Part shown: positions 1 through 7,029 of the stretch, piece by piece
Numbering within the stretch: position 1 is the first letter of the stretch
Layout of the letters: every line of letters starts with the position of its first letter
From: Candidatus Methylumidiphilus alinenensis
GTDB taxonomy: Bacteria > Pseudomonadota > Gammaproteobacteria > Methylococcales > Methylococcaceae
Assembly: GCA_003242955.1 (NCBI GenBank)
Contig: QJPH01000589.1
Location: 1-35,640, forward strand
DNA length: 35,640 bases
Reading direction: 5' to 3'
Made by a program: the position numbers and the translations under genes
The notes under the pieces: model-generated
Databases searched by the model: none
What the model was told of the DNA's origin: nothing
What the model saw: the letters and a program-made list of their open reading frames with translations, nothing else

Positions 1-2
1 TA

Positions 3-229
3 GGGCGCAACAGGCGTGTTCCGTCGTTTTGACAACGTCTTTTGTTGACCGTCAAAACGGCCTATGTGCCATTTTTTCACCGCTAGGAGTCCCGATTTGC
101 ATTCATGTACAGCGTTTTTTCTTAACAAAGGAAAATAATAAAGGACACTCATTCAAACTATCCTGTGTGTCTGTGCTTTGCAAAATGGTATAACCCAACA
201 AGTAACTATTCGATATTAAAAACGCTGTA
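3..229 (-). repeat. Inverted repeat arm, left copy, carrying MITE A1
   Basis: This segment is the near-identical reverse complement of 4157-4384. Its inner part (108-229) is a 122-bp MITE with ends TACAGCG and CGCTGTA. The same MITE recurs at 1695-1816 and 4157-4278. The outer part (3-107) is shared only with the arm at 4279-4384. The two arms bracket the panD-SET-ATP-grasp genes. The window begins here, so the true outer end of the arm cannot be seen. Confidence 0.85.
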
Positions 230-249
230 TTTCCGAATTTAAAGGAATT

Positions 250-411
250 GATAAGGGACCCGAAAAGAGTTGATTTTAGCCAACAACGAAAGGTTTTACA
301 GTAGTGGGCATTGGATTCTAGCGTATAGATAAAATCAGTGCTACATTCACATGCCTGATTCGCAAGTTGTTTCAGCGACAGCAATCCTCATTATGGTAAA
401 AACCCTCTTGC
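250..411 (+). repeat. 162-bp direct repeat, copy 1
   Basis: This segment matches 4712-4873 in the same orientation, with a constant offset of 4462 and about five mismatches over 162 bp. It contains the string CGCAAGTTGTTTCAGC, which resembles the end of the GATTAGGAAGATG repeat family. No gene is evident in it. Together with the inverted arms it gives the accessory block a composite-element appearance. Confidence 0.85.
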
Positions 412-1110
412 AAGGGCGGGTTAGGTGCGCATCCCAACAGACTTGACGCTTACTTGAACGTTGACGCGCACCGTAACCCGCCATCCAAACGCTTGTGACC
501 GACCAATAACATTCGGCGGAACCCGGCCTTAGGTTCCGCCCTTGGATTTATTAGCATTCGGCGCAATGCGCGAGTACGCTGCGCCCTACCGCGTTGGGCG
601 ACGTACACGACCATTGATACTGTTGCCGGGGAACGCGGATAATGGAAAATGGAAATGGGTATTGTTGGAGGATAAAGCTTAATGAGAATGTTCCAACCCC
701 TTACTTGTGGTTTGATTCGGCATTCGGCACAATCCGCGGCGAAGCCGCTATAGCGCGCGGGCTGAATAAGGCCGCCGCTATTGGGTTCCGCGGCGCAGTA
801 CCAGAGAAACCTGGAATCCAATATTCAGTACCTAGCGAAGAGATTGGAAAACGGAAGCTACCGCGCCAATGAACCCAATCGGTGGCATAATGTATTTGCC
901 TAATGATTTTGCTCGACGCGAAGGCGAGCACAACCGAGAAACCGGATGCAGGAAAACTGCACGTCCGGGTCTGTGCGGGGGCATCGGGTAACTGGCACAC
1001 CCTACCGTAAGAGCCTGCTTTCCTGAGTGCATGAAATCAATTGCGCAAGAAAAATATTGAAACCAGACCACACAAAGAAGTATACATCCATGAACGAACG
1101 TGAAGGGAGA
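412..1110. other. Gene-free stretch with repeat debris
   Basis: I see no convincing gene here. The short open frames on both strands have no family resemblance and no ribosome binding sites. The region contains fragments of a GCGCAAT-type palindromic repeat around 553-595 and 719-800. Related strings occur at 4652-4690 and at the 3' end of the ATP-grasp gene. A group II intron-like stem lies at 938-984. Confidence 0.5.
938..984 (+). ncRNA. Possible group II intron fragment (stem only)
   Basis: The stretch can fold as ACCGGATGCAG, a GAAAA loop, then CTGCACGTCCGGGT, followed by CTGTGCGGGGG. This strongly resembles the GCCGGATGCGG/CGCACGTCCGGTT stem commonly found near the reverse-transcriptase reading frame of bacterial group II introns. 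No intron-encoded protein and no catalytic domain V were recognised nearby, so at most this is a relic. The call rests on remembered motif similarity only. Confidence 0.35.
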
Positions 1111-1124
1111 GAAGTTTCTACGAT

Positions 1125-1188
1125 TAGACAGTTTTTTTGGGTGTCTACAGATAGACACTTTTGTCTAATAGTAGACAGTTGCCGTCTA
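1125..1188. promoter_or_regulatory. Array of inverted TAGACA/TGTCTA hexamers upstream of panD
   Basis: Hexamers alternate in orientation: TAGACA at 1125, TGTCTA at 1142, TAGACA at 1152, TGTCTA at 1162, TAGACA at 1172, and a CGTCTA variant at 1183. The four central boxes start exactly 10 bp apart. This places successive sites on the same face of the helix and creates the perfect palindromes GTGTCTACAGATAGACAC and TGTCTAATAGTAGACA. The array ends about 65 bp before the panD start. I infer a multi-site operator, or alternatively a run of RNA hairpins in the leader. Confidence 0.6.
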
Positions 1189-1252
1189 ATTAGATCGTCA
1201 GGCATCAGCAGAGTCGGAAATGACAGATATGATTGTCAAGGGGAGAAATAAA

Positions 1253-1684
1253 ATGGGCTTGATCAAATTAATGACAGGGAAATTACACAGAGTTCGTGTA
1301 ACAAAATCTGACATACATTATATCGGAAGTATTACCATTGATTCCGAATTACTGAATAAAGCAAATATCATTCCTTTGCAGGAAATTGAGGTTGTAAATA
1401 TCTCTAACGGAAACAGATGGTCAACATATGCTTTGCCGGGAAATCCTTCATCCGGCGAAATATGCCCGAACGGCGGAGGGGCACTGCTTTGTAGTCAGGG
1501 AGATATTCTGATAATTTTTTCTTATAGTTATATAAATCAGGATGAATTAATGAATAACGGACACAAAGCCAGAACATTGGTTTTTGACGATAATAACGTA
1601 TGCATATCCGTAATAGAACAGAATTTATCGGATAATAACGGACGGCTGATTTATGAATGCAATGAAGTCAGTCACTCAAAATGA
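1253..1684 (+). CDS. panD: Aspartate 1-decarboxylase (pyruvoyl-dependent)
   Basis: PanD converts L-aspartate to beta-alanine and CO2, usually for pantothenate synthesis in the cytosol. The 143-residue protein has the family signature KLHRVRVTKSDIHY near residue 10. The Gly25-Ser26 self-cleavage site follows (YIGS, where E. coli has YEGS), so Ser26 would become the pyruvoyl group. RWSTYA matches the substrate-binding RFSTYA block, and the GGGALLCSQGDILII block also aligns. I chose the ATG at 1253 because AAGGGGAG lies 7 nt upstream; an ATG at 1220 is in frame but has no such site. There are no panB or panC neighbours. The gene lies in an AT-rich accessory block upstream of a SET protein and an ATP-grasp ligase, which suggests beta-alanine supply for a special product rather than for coenzyme A. 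Identification is confident; the pathway is inference. Confidence 0.92.
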   Translation: MGLIKLMTGKLHRVRVTKSDIHYIGSITIDSELLNKANIIPLQEIEVVNISNGNRWSTYALPGNPSSGEICPNGGGALLCSQGDILIIFSYSYINQDELMNNGHKARTLVFDDNNVCISVIEQNLSDNNGRLIYECNEVSHSK

Positions 1685-1694
1685 GCGGATAAAA

Positions 1695-1816
1695 TACAGC
1701 GTTTTTAATATCGAATAGTTACTTGTTGGGTTATACCATTTTGCAAAGCACAGACACACAGGATACTTTGAATGAGCGTCCTTTATTATTACCCTTTGTT
1801 AAGAAAAAATGCTGTA
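1695..1816 (+). repeat. MITE family A, copy A2
   Basis: This is a 122-bp element with inverted ends TACAGCGTTTTTAA and AAAAAATGCTGTA. It is near-identical to 4157-4278 and to the inverted copy at 108-229. Every copy is bounded by TA, so the element may be CAGCG to CGCTG with a TA target duplication, as in IS630/Tc1-type MITEs. It starts 11 bp after the panD stop codon. Similarity to the A3 flank continues about 22 bp past its right end. Confidence 0.85.
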
Positions 1817-1867
1817 CATAAATACAAACCGGGACTCCTTGCGATGTGTTGGCATCTAGGCCATCCA

Positions 1868-2017
1868 GATTAGGAAGATGTTTCAACAAAACCCAGAACG
1901 TCGTCGTTCCGGCATGGATCGCCGGAACCTAGGCTCCATGGACGGCGGGGCTTTGGGCATCCATGCAATCTGAATTCCGGCGGTCCATGCCGGAATAGCT
2001 GAAGGATATTCCTAATC
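1868..2017 (+). repeat. GATTAGGAAGATG-ended MITE, copy D1
   Basis: This 150-bp element has inverted ends GATTAGGAAGATG and GATATTCCTAATC. Inside is a palindrome built on CCGGCATGGATCGCCGGAAC and its partner TTCCGGCGGTCCATGCCGGA. A second copy lies at 22619-22781 between atpA and atpG. It contains no coding content. It sits in the gap between panD and the SET gene. Confidence 0.8.
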
Positions 2018-2063
2018 AGGTACATCTATGAAAAGAGTATATGAGTAGAAATAAATCATTATG

Positions 2064-2186
2064 TACAGCGTTTTCATCTTTAAAATATACCTAATAAAGG
2101 ATATTCAGTTAACGCTGCAAGTTAACTGAATGTCTTGCCCTTTCATGCAAGTTATCAAGTAACTCTTTGATGTTGAAAACGCTGTA
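2064..2186 (+). repeat. MITE family B, copy B1
   Basis: This 123-bp element has ends TACAGCGTTTTCATCTT and TTGATGTTGAAAACGCTGTA. It shares its outermost bases, and the bounding TA, with family A, but its interior differs. A second full copy is at 4486-4607 and a half copy is at 20310-20342. The interior holds the smaller palindrome CAGTTAACGCTGCAAGTTAACTG. Confidence 0.85.
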
Positions 2187-2315
2187 CGTAAAACGAGTTT
2201 AAAGCCACAATCGGTGATACGTCATCGAAATTCTTTCCACCTTATACAGAGGGACTGCGTAAGTCCTGTTGAATTGTTCTGTTGACAACACCCTTTCACC
2301 AAAAGGAATAACCTT

Positions 2316-2717
2316 ATGATGTTGATTAAAACTGTCGTGCGACCAAGTATTATCCCTAATGCCGGATTAGGATGTTTTTCCGTTGATTTTGTATCTAAAG
2401 ATACTTTGATATGGAAATTTAACCCGAATTTTGATAGATCATATACACAGACAGAACTTGACGCACTCGAACTCCCTGCTCAAGAGTTTATTGGGTATTA
2501 TGGATATCGGTTTAAGGGAGTTTATTATCTAAGTTGCGACAATACGCATTATATCAATCACTCTGAACACCCAACTATGTACTCAGATGAAACAGGTTTT
2601 CTCGCATACGCTGCCAAAGATATCCATCCCGGAGAAGAAATTGTAGATGATTATCGGAACTTAGGAGAAACAGAAGAGGATGCTGATTTCAATCTCCGCT
2701 GGTATAGAAATAGATGA
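2316..2717 (+). CDS. Small SET-domain protein (putative lysine or small-molecule N-methyltransferase)
   Basis: The protein has 133 residues and is essentially a bare SET fold. NAGLGCFS at residues 15-22 is the N-terminal SAM-binding loop, NHSEHPT at 81-87 corresponds to the NHS pseudoknot motif, and GEEIVDDY at 106-113 supplies the catalytic tyrosine segment. SET enzymes transfer a methyl group from S-adenosylmethionine, usually to lysine; eukaryotic SETD3 methylates histidine. AAAGGA lies upstream of the start; a second ATG directly follows the first. The stop codon overlaps the ATP-grasp start in an ATGA tetranucleotide, so translation is probably coupled. No chromatin substrate is expected here, so a peptide or small molecule made with the neighbouring ligase is plausible. 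The fold call is good; the substrate is unknown. Confidence 0.8.
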   Translation: MMLIKTVVRPSIIPNAGLGCFSVDFVSKDTLIWKFNPNFDRSYTQTELDALELPAQEFIGYYGYRFKGVYYLSCDNTHYINHSEHPTMYSDETGFLAYAAKDIHPGEEIVDDYRNLGETEEDADFNLRWYRNR

Positions 2718-4123
2718 TGAACTTAGAAGATCAAATGCGCCAAAATACAATACCTATTTATTTCATAGAATGTAGTTTGTTCATAGGTCTTGGTATGGAA
2801 AAGTATGTTGGCGCACTTCACTTCATTTGCGCGGCAGAGACGTTTAACGGGTTACACCCAAATATCTTTGTTCCAAAATCATTCACATACAATTATTTAT
2901 CTACCTACGAGGAGAGTGTGAACGCGCTTTTGTGCAATGAAGAAGTCATTCAGTATATTCAAAAAAATGGGCGGGGCAAATTGTTGACTTGGTTACCTAA
3001 TGAAACCACAGAAAGTTTAGCAAAGGAATTAGGACTTGAAATTTGTCTGCCTCCTGTTGCTCTTCGGAATCATTGGGGTAACAAAGTCAATACAAATCGC
3101 CTTGCCGAACGCGCAGGCATACCTTGTGTCCCTTATGTACTGAGTGTTGTAGAGGATTATGCACACCTTCGCCACCTTGCTGCACATTTAGGGACTCATT
3201 TGGTCGTTCAAATGCCACACGGATATGGAGGAGAGACGACTTTTTTCATTTCCGATAAATCCGATTTTGAAAAATATCAACATCTCATTACAAATGGGGA
3301 AGAAATGAGAATTATGAAACGGATTGATTGTATTAGCACGGGTTTGGAAGGCTGCATTACGCGATACGGCATTGTGACCTCACCTCTGTTGTTGGAGCTG
3401 ATCTCCATTCCAGAATTAAACCTTTATTCAGGCGGCTGGTCGGGAAATGAATTATTTTTTAATGCGTTCCCAGAATCTATTTTAACAGCAGCCCAAGACT
3501 ATGCTGTCAAAATGGGCGAGCAATTGCGTCAAGTAGGCTATAAAGGTCATTTTGAATTCGATTTTTTGATAGATAAAGAGAGTAATATTTTGTATTTGGG
3601 TGAGATGAACCTTCGTTTTTGCAGTTTTACGCCCATGTTTGCTCATGCTTCGATGATGCAACAAGATGCACCTCTATTTTTGTTCCACCTCGCAGAATGG
3701 TTAGATATTTCTTATGATGTAGATATTGACAGTTTAAATCGTCGTTGGATGACTCCGCCTCTAAAGAGTTCATTATCTTTTTTGTATATGCATCATGTGT
3801 TTGAATCATGTACAAACCCAATTCCGTCAGGCATTTATCGAATGAATCCTGATGAAACGGTGGTTTTTGTGCGTCTTGAGACATATCCGCCGCCTTTAAA
3901 TTCAGATGAAATTTTTTGGTTTAGTGTAGCACCTGACACGCAGGTTCTTAAAAAAGGGTATGAGGTCGGTGGGTTACTACTTCCTGAACGTGTCACAACT
4001 GATGGCAATCACTTGAATACAAAAACAAAAGCATGGATAAAAGGCTTAAGAAAAATAGGCGATGACAAATTCAAGGGCCAAGGGCGCAATAGCGGTACTC
4101 CGCGTATTGCGCCGGATGGTTAG
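2714..4123 (+). CDS. ATP-grasp ligase (biotin carboxylase-like)
   Basis: ATP-grasp enzymes activate a carboxylate as an acyl phosphate and join it to an amine. This 469-residue protein shows the usual order: an N-terminal domain to about residue 110, NKVNTNRLAERAGIPCVPYV at 123-142, the nucleotide-binding segment LVVQMPHGYGGETTFF at 163-178, and EFDFLID at 281-287. GEMNLRF at 296-302 then supplies the Mg2+-binding Glu297 and Asn299 and Arg301. The gene overlaps the SET gene by 4 nt. The final 14 or so residues are encoded by a GCGCAAT-type palindromic repeat, so the native C terminus may have been replaced. Codon use and AT content differ from the chromosomal genes further right, which suggests transfer. 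The substrate cannot be read from sequence; beta-alanine from the upstream PanD is my leading candidate as amine donor. Confidence 0.82.
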   Translation: MMNLEDQMRQNTIPIYFIECSLFIGLGMEKYVGALHFICAAETFNGLHPNIFVPKSFTYNYLSTYEESVNALLCNEEVIQYIQKNGRGKLLTWLPNETTESLAKELGLEICLPPVALRNHWGNKVNTNRLAERAGIPCVPYVLSVVEDYAHLRHLAAHLGTHLVVQMPHGYGGETTFFISDKSDFEKYQHLITNGEEMRIMKRIDCISTGLEGCITRYGIVTSPLLLELISIPELNLYSGGWSGNELFFNAFPESILTAAQDYAVKMGEQLRQVGYKGHFEFDFLIDKESNILYLGEMNLRFCSFTPMFAHASMMQQDAPLFLFHLAEWLDISYDVDIDSLNRRWMTPPLKSSLSFLYMHHVFESCTNPIPSGIYRMNPDETVVFVRLETYPPPLNSDEIFWFSVAPDTQVLKKGYEVGGLLLPERVTTDGNHLNTKTKAWIKGLRKIGDDKFKGQGRNSGTPRIAPDG

Positions 4124-4156
4124 ACTTCGCATGTGCAGTAATTAGGGTTACTGACA

Positions 4157-4384
4157 TACAGCGTTTTTAATATCGAATAGTTACTTGTTGGGTTATACCA
4201 TTTTGCAAAGCACAGACACACAAGATAGTTTGAATGAGTGTCCTTTATTATTTTCCTTTGTTAAGAAAAAACGCTGTACATGAATGCAAATCGGGACTCC
4301 AAGCGGTGAAAAAAATGGCACATAGGCCGTTTTGATGGTCAACAAAAGACGTTGCCAAAACGACGGAACACGCCTGTTGCGCCC
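4157..4384 (+). repeat. Inverted repeat arm, right copy, carrying MITE A3
   Basis: This segment is the partner of 3-229 in reverse orientation. The 122-bp MITE occupies 4157-4278, and the remainder runs through a GGGACTCC string to about 4384. Similarity to the A2 copy stops roughly 22 bp beyond the MITE, whereas similarity to the left arm continues. The two arms therefore share a longer common history. Confidence 0.85.
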
Positions 4385-4485
4385 CGCGTTGAGGGAAGCC
4401 CATAGGTGCATTATTATACGCGTTTAAATGATTGGTTGGCATACATTTCTGCAAAAGGTATGTGAAGCTTAGAGAAATCTTGATA

Positions 4486-4607
4486 TACAGCATTTTCATC
4501 TTAAAAATATACCTAAAACAGACATTCCGTTAAACCTTCAGGTCAACCGAATAACCTGTGCTATCATACCCACTACCAAGTAACTCTTTGATGTTGAAAA
4601 TGCTGTA
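4486..4607 (+). repeat. MITE family B, copy B2
   Basis: This 122-bp element runs from TACAGCATTTTCATC to GTTGAAAATGCTGTA and is a diverged full copy of 2064-2186. Matching changes in both ends (AGCATT with AATGCT) keep the inverted repeat paired. The flanking stretches 4385-4485 and 4608-4711 contain no gene. The second of them includes a GCGCAAT-type palindrome at about 4652-4690. Confidence 0.8.
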
Positions 4608-4711
4608 TCACTACATGGCTAAAACAATTTTACTCCATGCGTTGAGTTCCGACATTCGGCGCAATACGCGGCGGAGCCGCTATTGCGCCCTTACGTCCCT
4701 TTATAGGGATA

Positions 4712-4873
4712 GATAAGGGACCCGAAAAGAGTTGATTTTAGCCAACAACGAAAGGTTTTACAGTAGTTGACATTGGATTCTACCGTATAGATAAAATCAG
4801 TGCTACATTCACATGCCTGATTCGCAAGTTGTTTCAGCAACAGCAATCCTCATTTTGGTAAAAACCCTCTTGC
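4712..4873 (+). repeat. 162-bp direct repeat, copy 2
   Basis: This is the partner of 250-411 in the same orientation. It lies outside the right inverted arm, while copy 1 lies inside the left arm. That is the arrangement expected if one side was inverted or duplicated after insertion. Confidence 0.85.
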
Positions 4874-5660
4874 CGTCCGAACAACGGTCAATCAGTAGCT
4901 TGCAAGATAAGGGTTCCCGAGCCGGAGCTTGGGAACCAGCCAAAATACGCTGTAATTTGAAGTTCAAGTAACCTCTTTTTCGATACCCGACTTTCCTGGC
5001 CGAAAGCAGAAAAGTCGGGCAAGGCAAAGAGACGCATTAAATCTGCAAGGCTAGCTCGAGCATAAGCGTTCACCCCCTCGCCCTCCCCCTGCGGGAGAGG
5101 GGCTGGGGGCAATACTGTTGAATTAAGGAGTAGGTCGGCATCCTTATGCCGACAGGGTAAACGGTTTGTCTCGGCGGCAAAGGGTTGCCGCCTTACGATT
5201 TGGTTCTTGAGTGTGCTTAATTCAACAGTATTGGGGGCTGGGGGTGAGGGTATCTGTAGAGCCTTTATTTTGAAAACCCTCACCCTAACCCTCCCGTAGG
5301 GCGAGGGGATTTCCGGTAGGGGGGTGAACGCTTACGCTCGTTCCCAAGCTCCAGCTTGGGAATGGGTTATTTGAAACTATAGCTTCCCGAACAACGGCCA
5401 AGCAGGAGCTTGCAAGAGAAAGGTTCCCAAGCCGAAGCTTGGGAACCAGCCAAAATGTCGGGCAACGATAGTGCCGTTGCCCGACCTTGGCTGGCGACCG
5501 AACCCTTACTGTTCGTCCATGTCGGCAAAGGGTTGCCGACCTACTGCGTAACAAGGGCCGTAGGGCGGCAACCCCTTGCCGCCAACGATAAACAAGACAT
5601 TGAAAACGCTGTAACACCGCTTATACGGCCTAAGGTTTACGATCAATAAATATACCGGCG
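4874..5660. repeat. Gene-free cluster of palindromic repeats
   Basis: No gene is supported here. The stretch holds three copies of an AGCTTGGGAA palindrome family (about 4914-4935, 5341-5363, 5424-5451). It also holds CCCTC/GAGGG strings of the CCCTAACCCTC type around 5072-5100 and 5280-5310, and two GGCAAAGGGTTGCCG palindromes. A family-B MITE end (TTGAAAACGCTGTA) sits near 5600-5613. The separate 124-bp element at 5110-5233 is described in its own entry. Confidence 0.7.
5110..5233. mobile_element. 124-bp MITE with 18-bp perfect ends and 11-bp target duplication
   Basis: The element begins CAATACTGTTGAATTAAG and ends with the exact reverse complement. It is flanked on both sides by GGGGCTGGGGG (5099-5109 and 5234-5244). 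Removing the element and one flank restores the uninterrupted host string GAGGGGCTGGGGGTGAGGG, which is a typical member of the surrounding repeat. The interior contains a CGGCGGCAAAGGGTTGCCGCC palindrome and no reading frame. The duplication marks a genuine transposition event. The mobilising transposase is not in the window. Confidence 0.85.
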
Positions 5661-5871
5661 AATCCATTAAACCCATTGCATTTTCATGCTGTTACTGTAT
5701 TATTTCGCCCTGAGCCGTTTCTGCACCTGATCCAACAGTGACAGCAGAGTTTTCGGCGTAGTTTGTCGCACCCATGACTCCCGTTTACTTTTTCAATTAA
5801 GAATCAATAAATTGGATGATTTATGGCGTGATTATAGGCATATGCACAGCATGTTATGCATTCGTTATGAT

Positions 5872-5889
5872 GCCTAATGCAAATTAGGC
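5872..5889. promoter_or_regulatory. Short palindrome upstream of the EF-hand gene
   Basis: GCCTAAT and ATTAGGC form a perfect 7-bp inverted repeat with a 4-nt loop, ending about 33 nt before the EF-hand start. The position suits an operator or a leader hairpin. The function is inferred only from position and symmetry. The rest of 5660-5921 shows nothing else I can name. Confidence 0.35.
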
Positions 5890-5921
5890 AAACTTTTTAC
5901 CACAAATGAGAGGAAAAGATC

Positions 5922-6131
5922 GTGGATAGAGAAGCAGAAGTAAAAGTTATATTTGATAAGTATGACAATGATGGTGATGGTTTTTTAGATGGTATTGAAG
6001 AATTAAAAGCCGCTTTTAGCGATGCAAATCACATAGTGACTGATGAAGAATTGAAAGAGATAGTGGCCTTCGCTGACGACAATAACGATGGCAAGGTGAG
6101 CTATGAGGAATTTTCCAACTTCGTATTATAA
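5922..6131 (+). CDS. Small calmodulin-like protein with two EF-hands
   Basis: The 69-residue protein consists of one EF-hand pair. Loop 1 (residues 15-26) has Asp15, Asp17, Asp19, Asp23 and Glu26. Loop 2 (residues 52-63) has Asp52, Asn54, Asp56, Ser60 and Glu63. All positions needed for pentagonal-bipyramidal Ca2+ binding are filled in both loops. There is no signal peptide, so it should act in the cytoplasm as a Ca2+ sensor or buffer. It starts at a GTG preceded by GAGAGGAAAAG. It stands alone between repeat clusters, so context gives no partner. The family assignment is strong; the target is unknown. Confidence 0.85.
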   Translation: MDREAEVKVIFDKYDNDGDGFLDGIEELKAAFSDANHIVTDEELKEIVAFADDNNDGKVSYEEFSNFVL

Positions 6132-6139
6132 ATAAAAGC

Positions 6140-6615
6140 TGGATAGGTCGGGCAACGGCGCTGTCGTTCGTGCATCAAAGAAGATTGGTGTTTTCTTGAC
6201 GGGTGAAAACCCGTAAAGGCGGATTCGGAGCGTAAGCGACAAGCCGCCTTGGGATGGAAGGAAAGAGCCAAAGCCGGGAACCCCCGGCAATTGTCTTCCG
6301 GCCCACCCGCCTAACGAATAAGGTTAGATTGTGCGAGCGTAGCGAGCCACAATCTAACCGTTTGTTGGACAAGCCCGGTTTAGACGAGGCCTCTTCGAGG
6401 TTTCTTATGGAAATAGCTTTTTGACCTGAACGGTTTTCTAAGGGCTGTTTGCCATGATCCGACCCTTCTTCCCGTTATTATTCGCTGCCATTGCGGCAAC
6501 GCTTGCAGCCAGTTTCCGGCAAAGTAAACGGACCGCCTTGCACATATGCCGGAAACGCCTGTGAACGGGCTTATTCCGGCCTACGGTGCGTAACGTCAGT
6601 GATTAAAATGATACT
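6140..6615. repeat. Gene-free stretch with palindromes and an attC-like site
   Basis: No gene is supported. The stretch contains an attC-like hairpin at 6309-6370. Further right is a GGCTTATTCCGGCC string ending in GTGCGTAACGTCAG at 6599, which is the end of the CTGATGTTACGC repeat family. The same GGCTTATTCCGGCC arrangement occurs at 11118-11146. Confidence 0.55.
6309..6370. other. Integron attC-like palindrome (tentative)
   Basis: The site begins GCCTAAC, which fits the RYYYAAC core, and ends GTTGGAC, which fits GTTRRRY. Between them GGTTAGATTGTG (6322-6333) and CACAATCTAACC (6348-6359) form a perfect 12-bp stem with a GC-rich loop. Against an attC: the inner stem lacks the usual extrahelical bases, the two cores pair imperfectly with each other, and no integrase is visible. 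It could simply be another palindromic repeat. Confidence 0.3.
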
Positions 6616-6620
6616 GGAGT

Positions 6621-6671
6621 GTGCAAGCTTGCCTTGCTAGGGCATATGCAGGCAAGGGAAGCCTTGCACTC
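6621..6671 (-). repeat. Palindromic repeat GTGCAAG...CTTGCAC, copy 1
   Basis: The arms GTGCAAGCTTGCCTTGC and GGCAAGGGAAGCCTTGCAC flank a TAGGGCATATGCA loop. A cleaner copy in opposite orientation, with a perfect 18-bp stem, lies at 18330-18379. It looks like an interspersed hairpin repeat of REP type. Confidence 0.7.
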
Positions 6672-6729
6672 CCGGCGTAATTTCAAATTCCACTCAGACC
6701 CTGCGTATCACTTTAAATCGCACCCCAGC

Positions 6730-6888
6730 CTAGCCCACCACTTTCAATACCTCATCCAGCACATCGCGCAATTGCATGGCGGAGCGCACACCCAGCTTAC
6801 GAAACACATTGCTGCGATGAGTTTCGACTGTTCTTTTCCCGATGTCGTTAAGCTTTTTGCCTAAGGTTTTGTTGGGTCCATTTACTTG
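6730..6888 (-). pseudogene. Remnant of a LuxR/NarL-type regulator (HTH C-terminus)
   Basis: Read on the minus strand, the frame gives GPNKTLGKKLNDIGKRTVETHR, then SNVFRKLGVRSAMQLRDVL and a stop. This is the recognition-helix end of a LuxR-type helix-turn-helix domain. TVETHR and RKLGV match the family consensus, while the SNKEI segment before them is decayed to PNKTL. No start codon, receiver domain or upstream part is present. This is the last quarter of a response regulator that has otherwise been lost. The adjacent 6889-7029 holds no complete gene. Confidence 0.65.
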
Positions 6889-7029
6889 CACCTTTTTTTA
6901 TGGGCAAGTGGAATCTTTTTCGCCCTAGCTTTCATTGGGATCAAGCTTTAGCTTTATTCCACATGTGCCTCTTTTTTTGACCAATGAGGTTGCCCTCGCG
7001 GCTATTGACGCCTTGGACAAACTTGAGAC

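Noticed and set aside
103-384. Open frame of 93 codons on the minus strand at the left edge
   Set aside because: It lies across MITE A1 and the 162-bp direct repeat, has no ribosome binding site, and resembles no family.
1125-1188. The hexamer array as a CRISPR or tandem repeat
   Set aside because: Units are only 6 bp with 4-5 bp spacers and alternate in orientation, so it is neither CRISPR nor a simple tandem repeat.
450-1205. Several overlapping frames of 60-120 codons on both strands
   Set aside because: They are composed of palindromic repeat fragments, with mutually overlapping frames and no recognisable domains.
4888-5617. Minus-strand frames of 110-131 codons over the repeat cluster
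   Set aside because: They translate palindromic repeats and the 124-bp MITE. Composition and layout show no coding constraint.
6175-6372. Minus-strand frame of 65 codons
   Set aside because: It reads through the attC-like hairpin and repeat sequence and has no family match.
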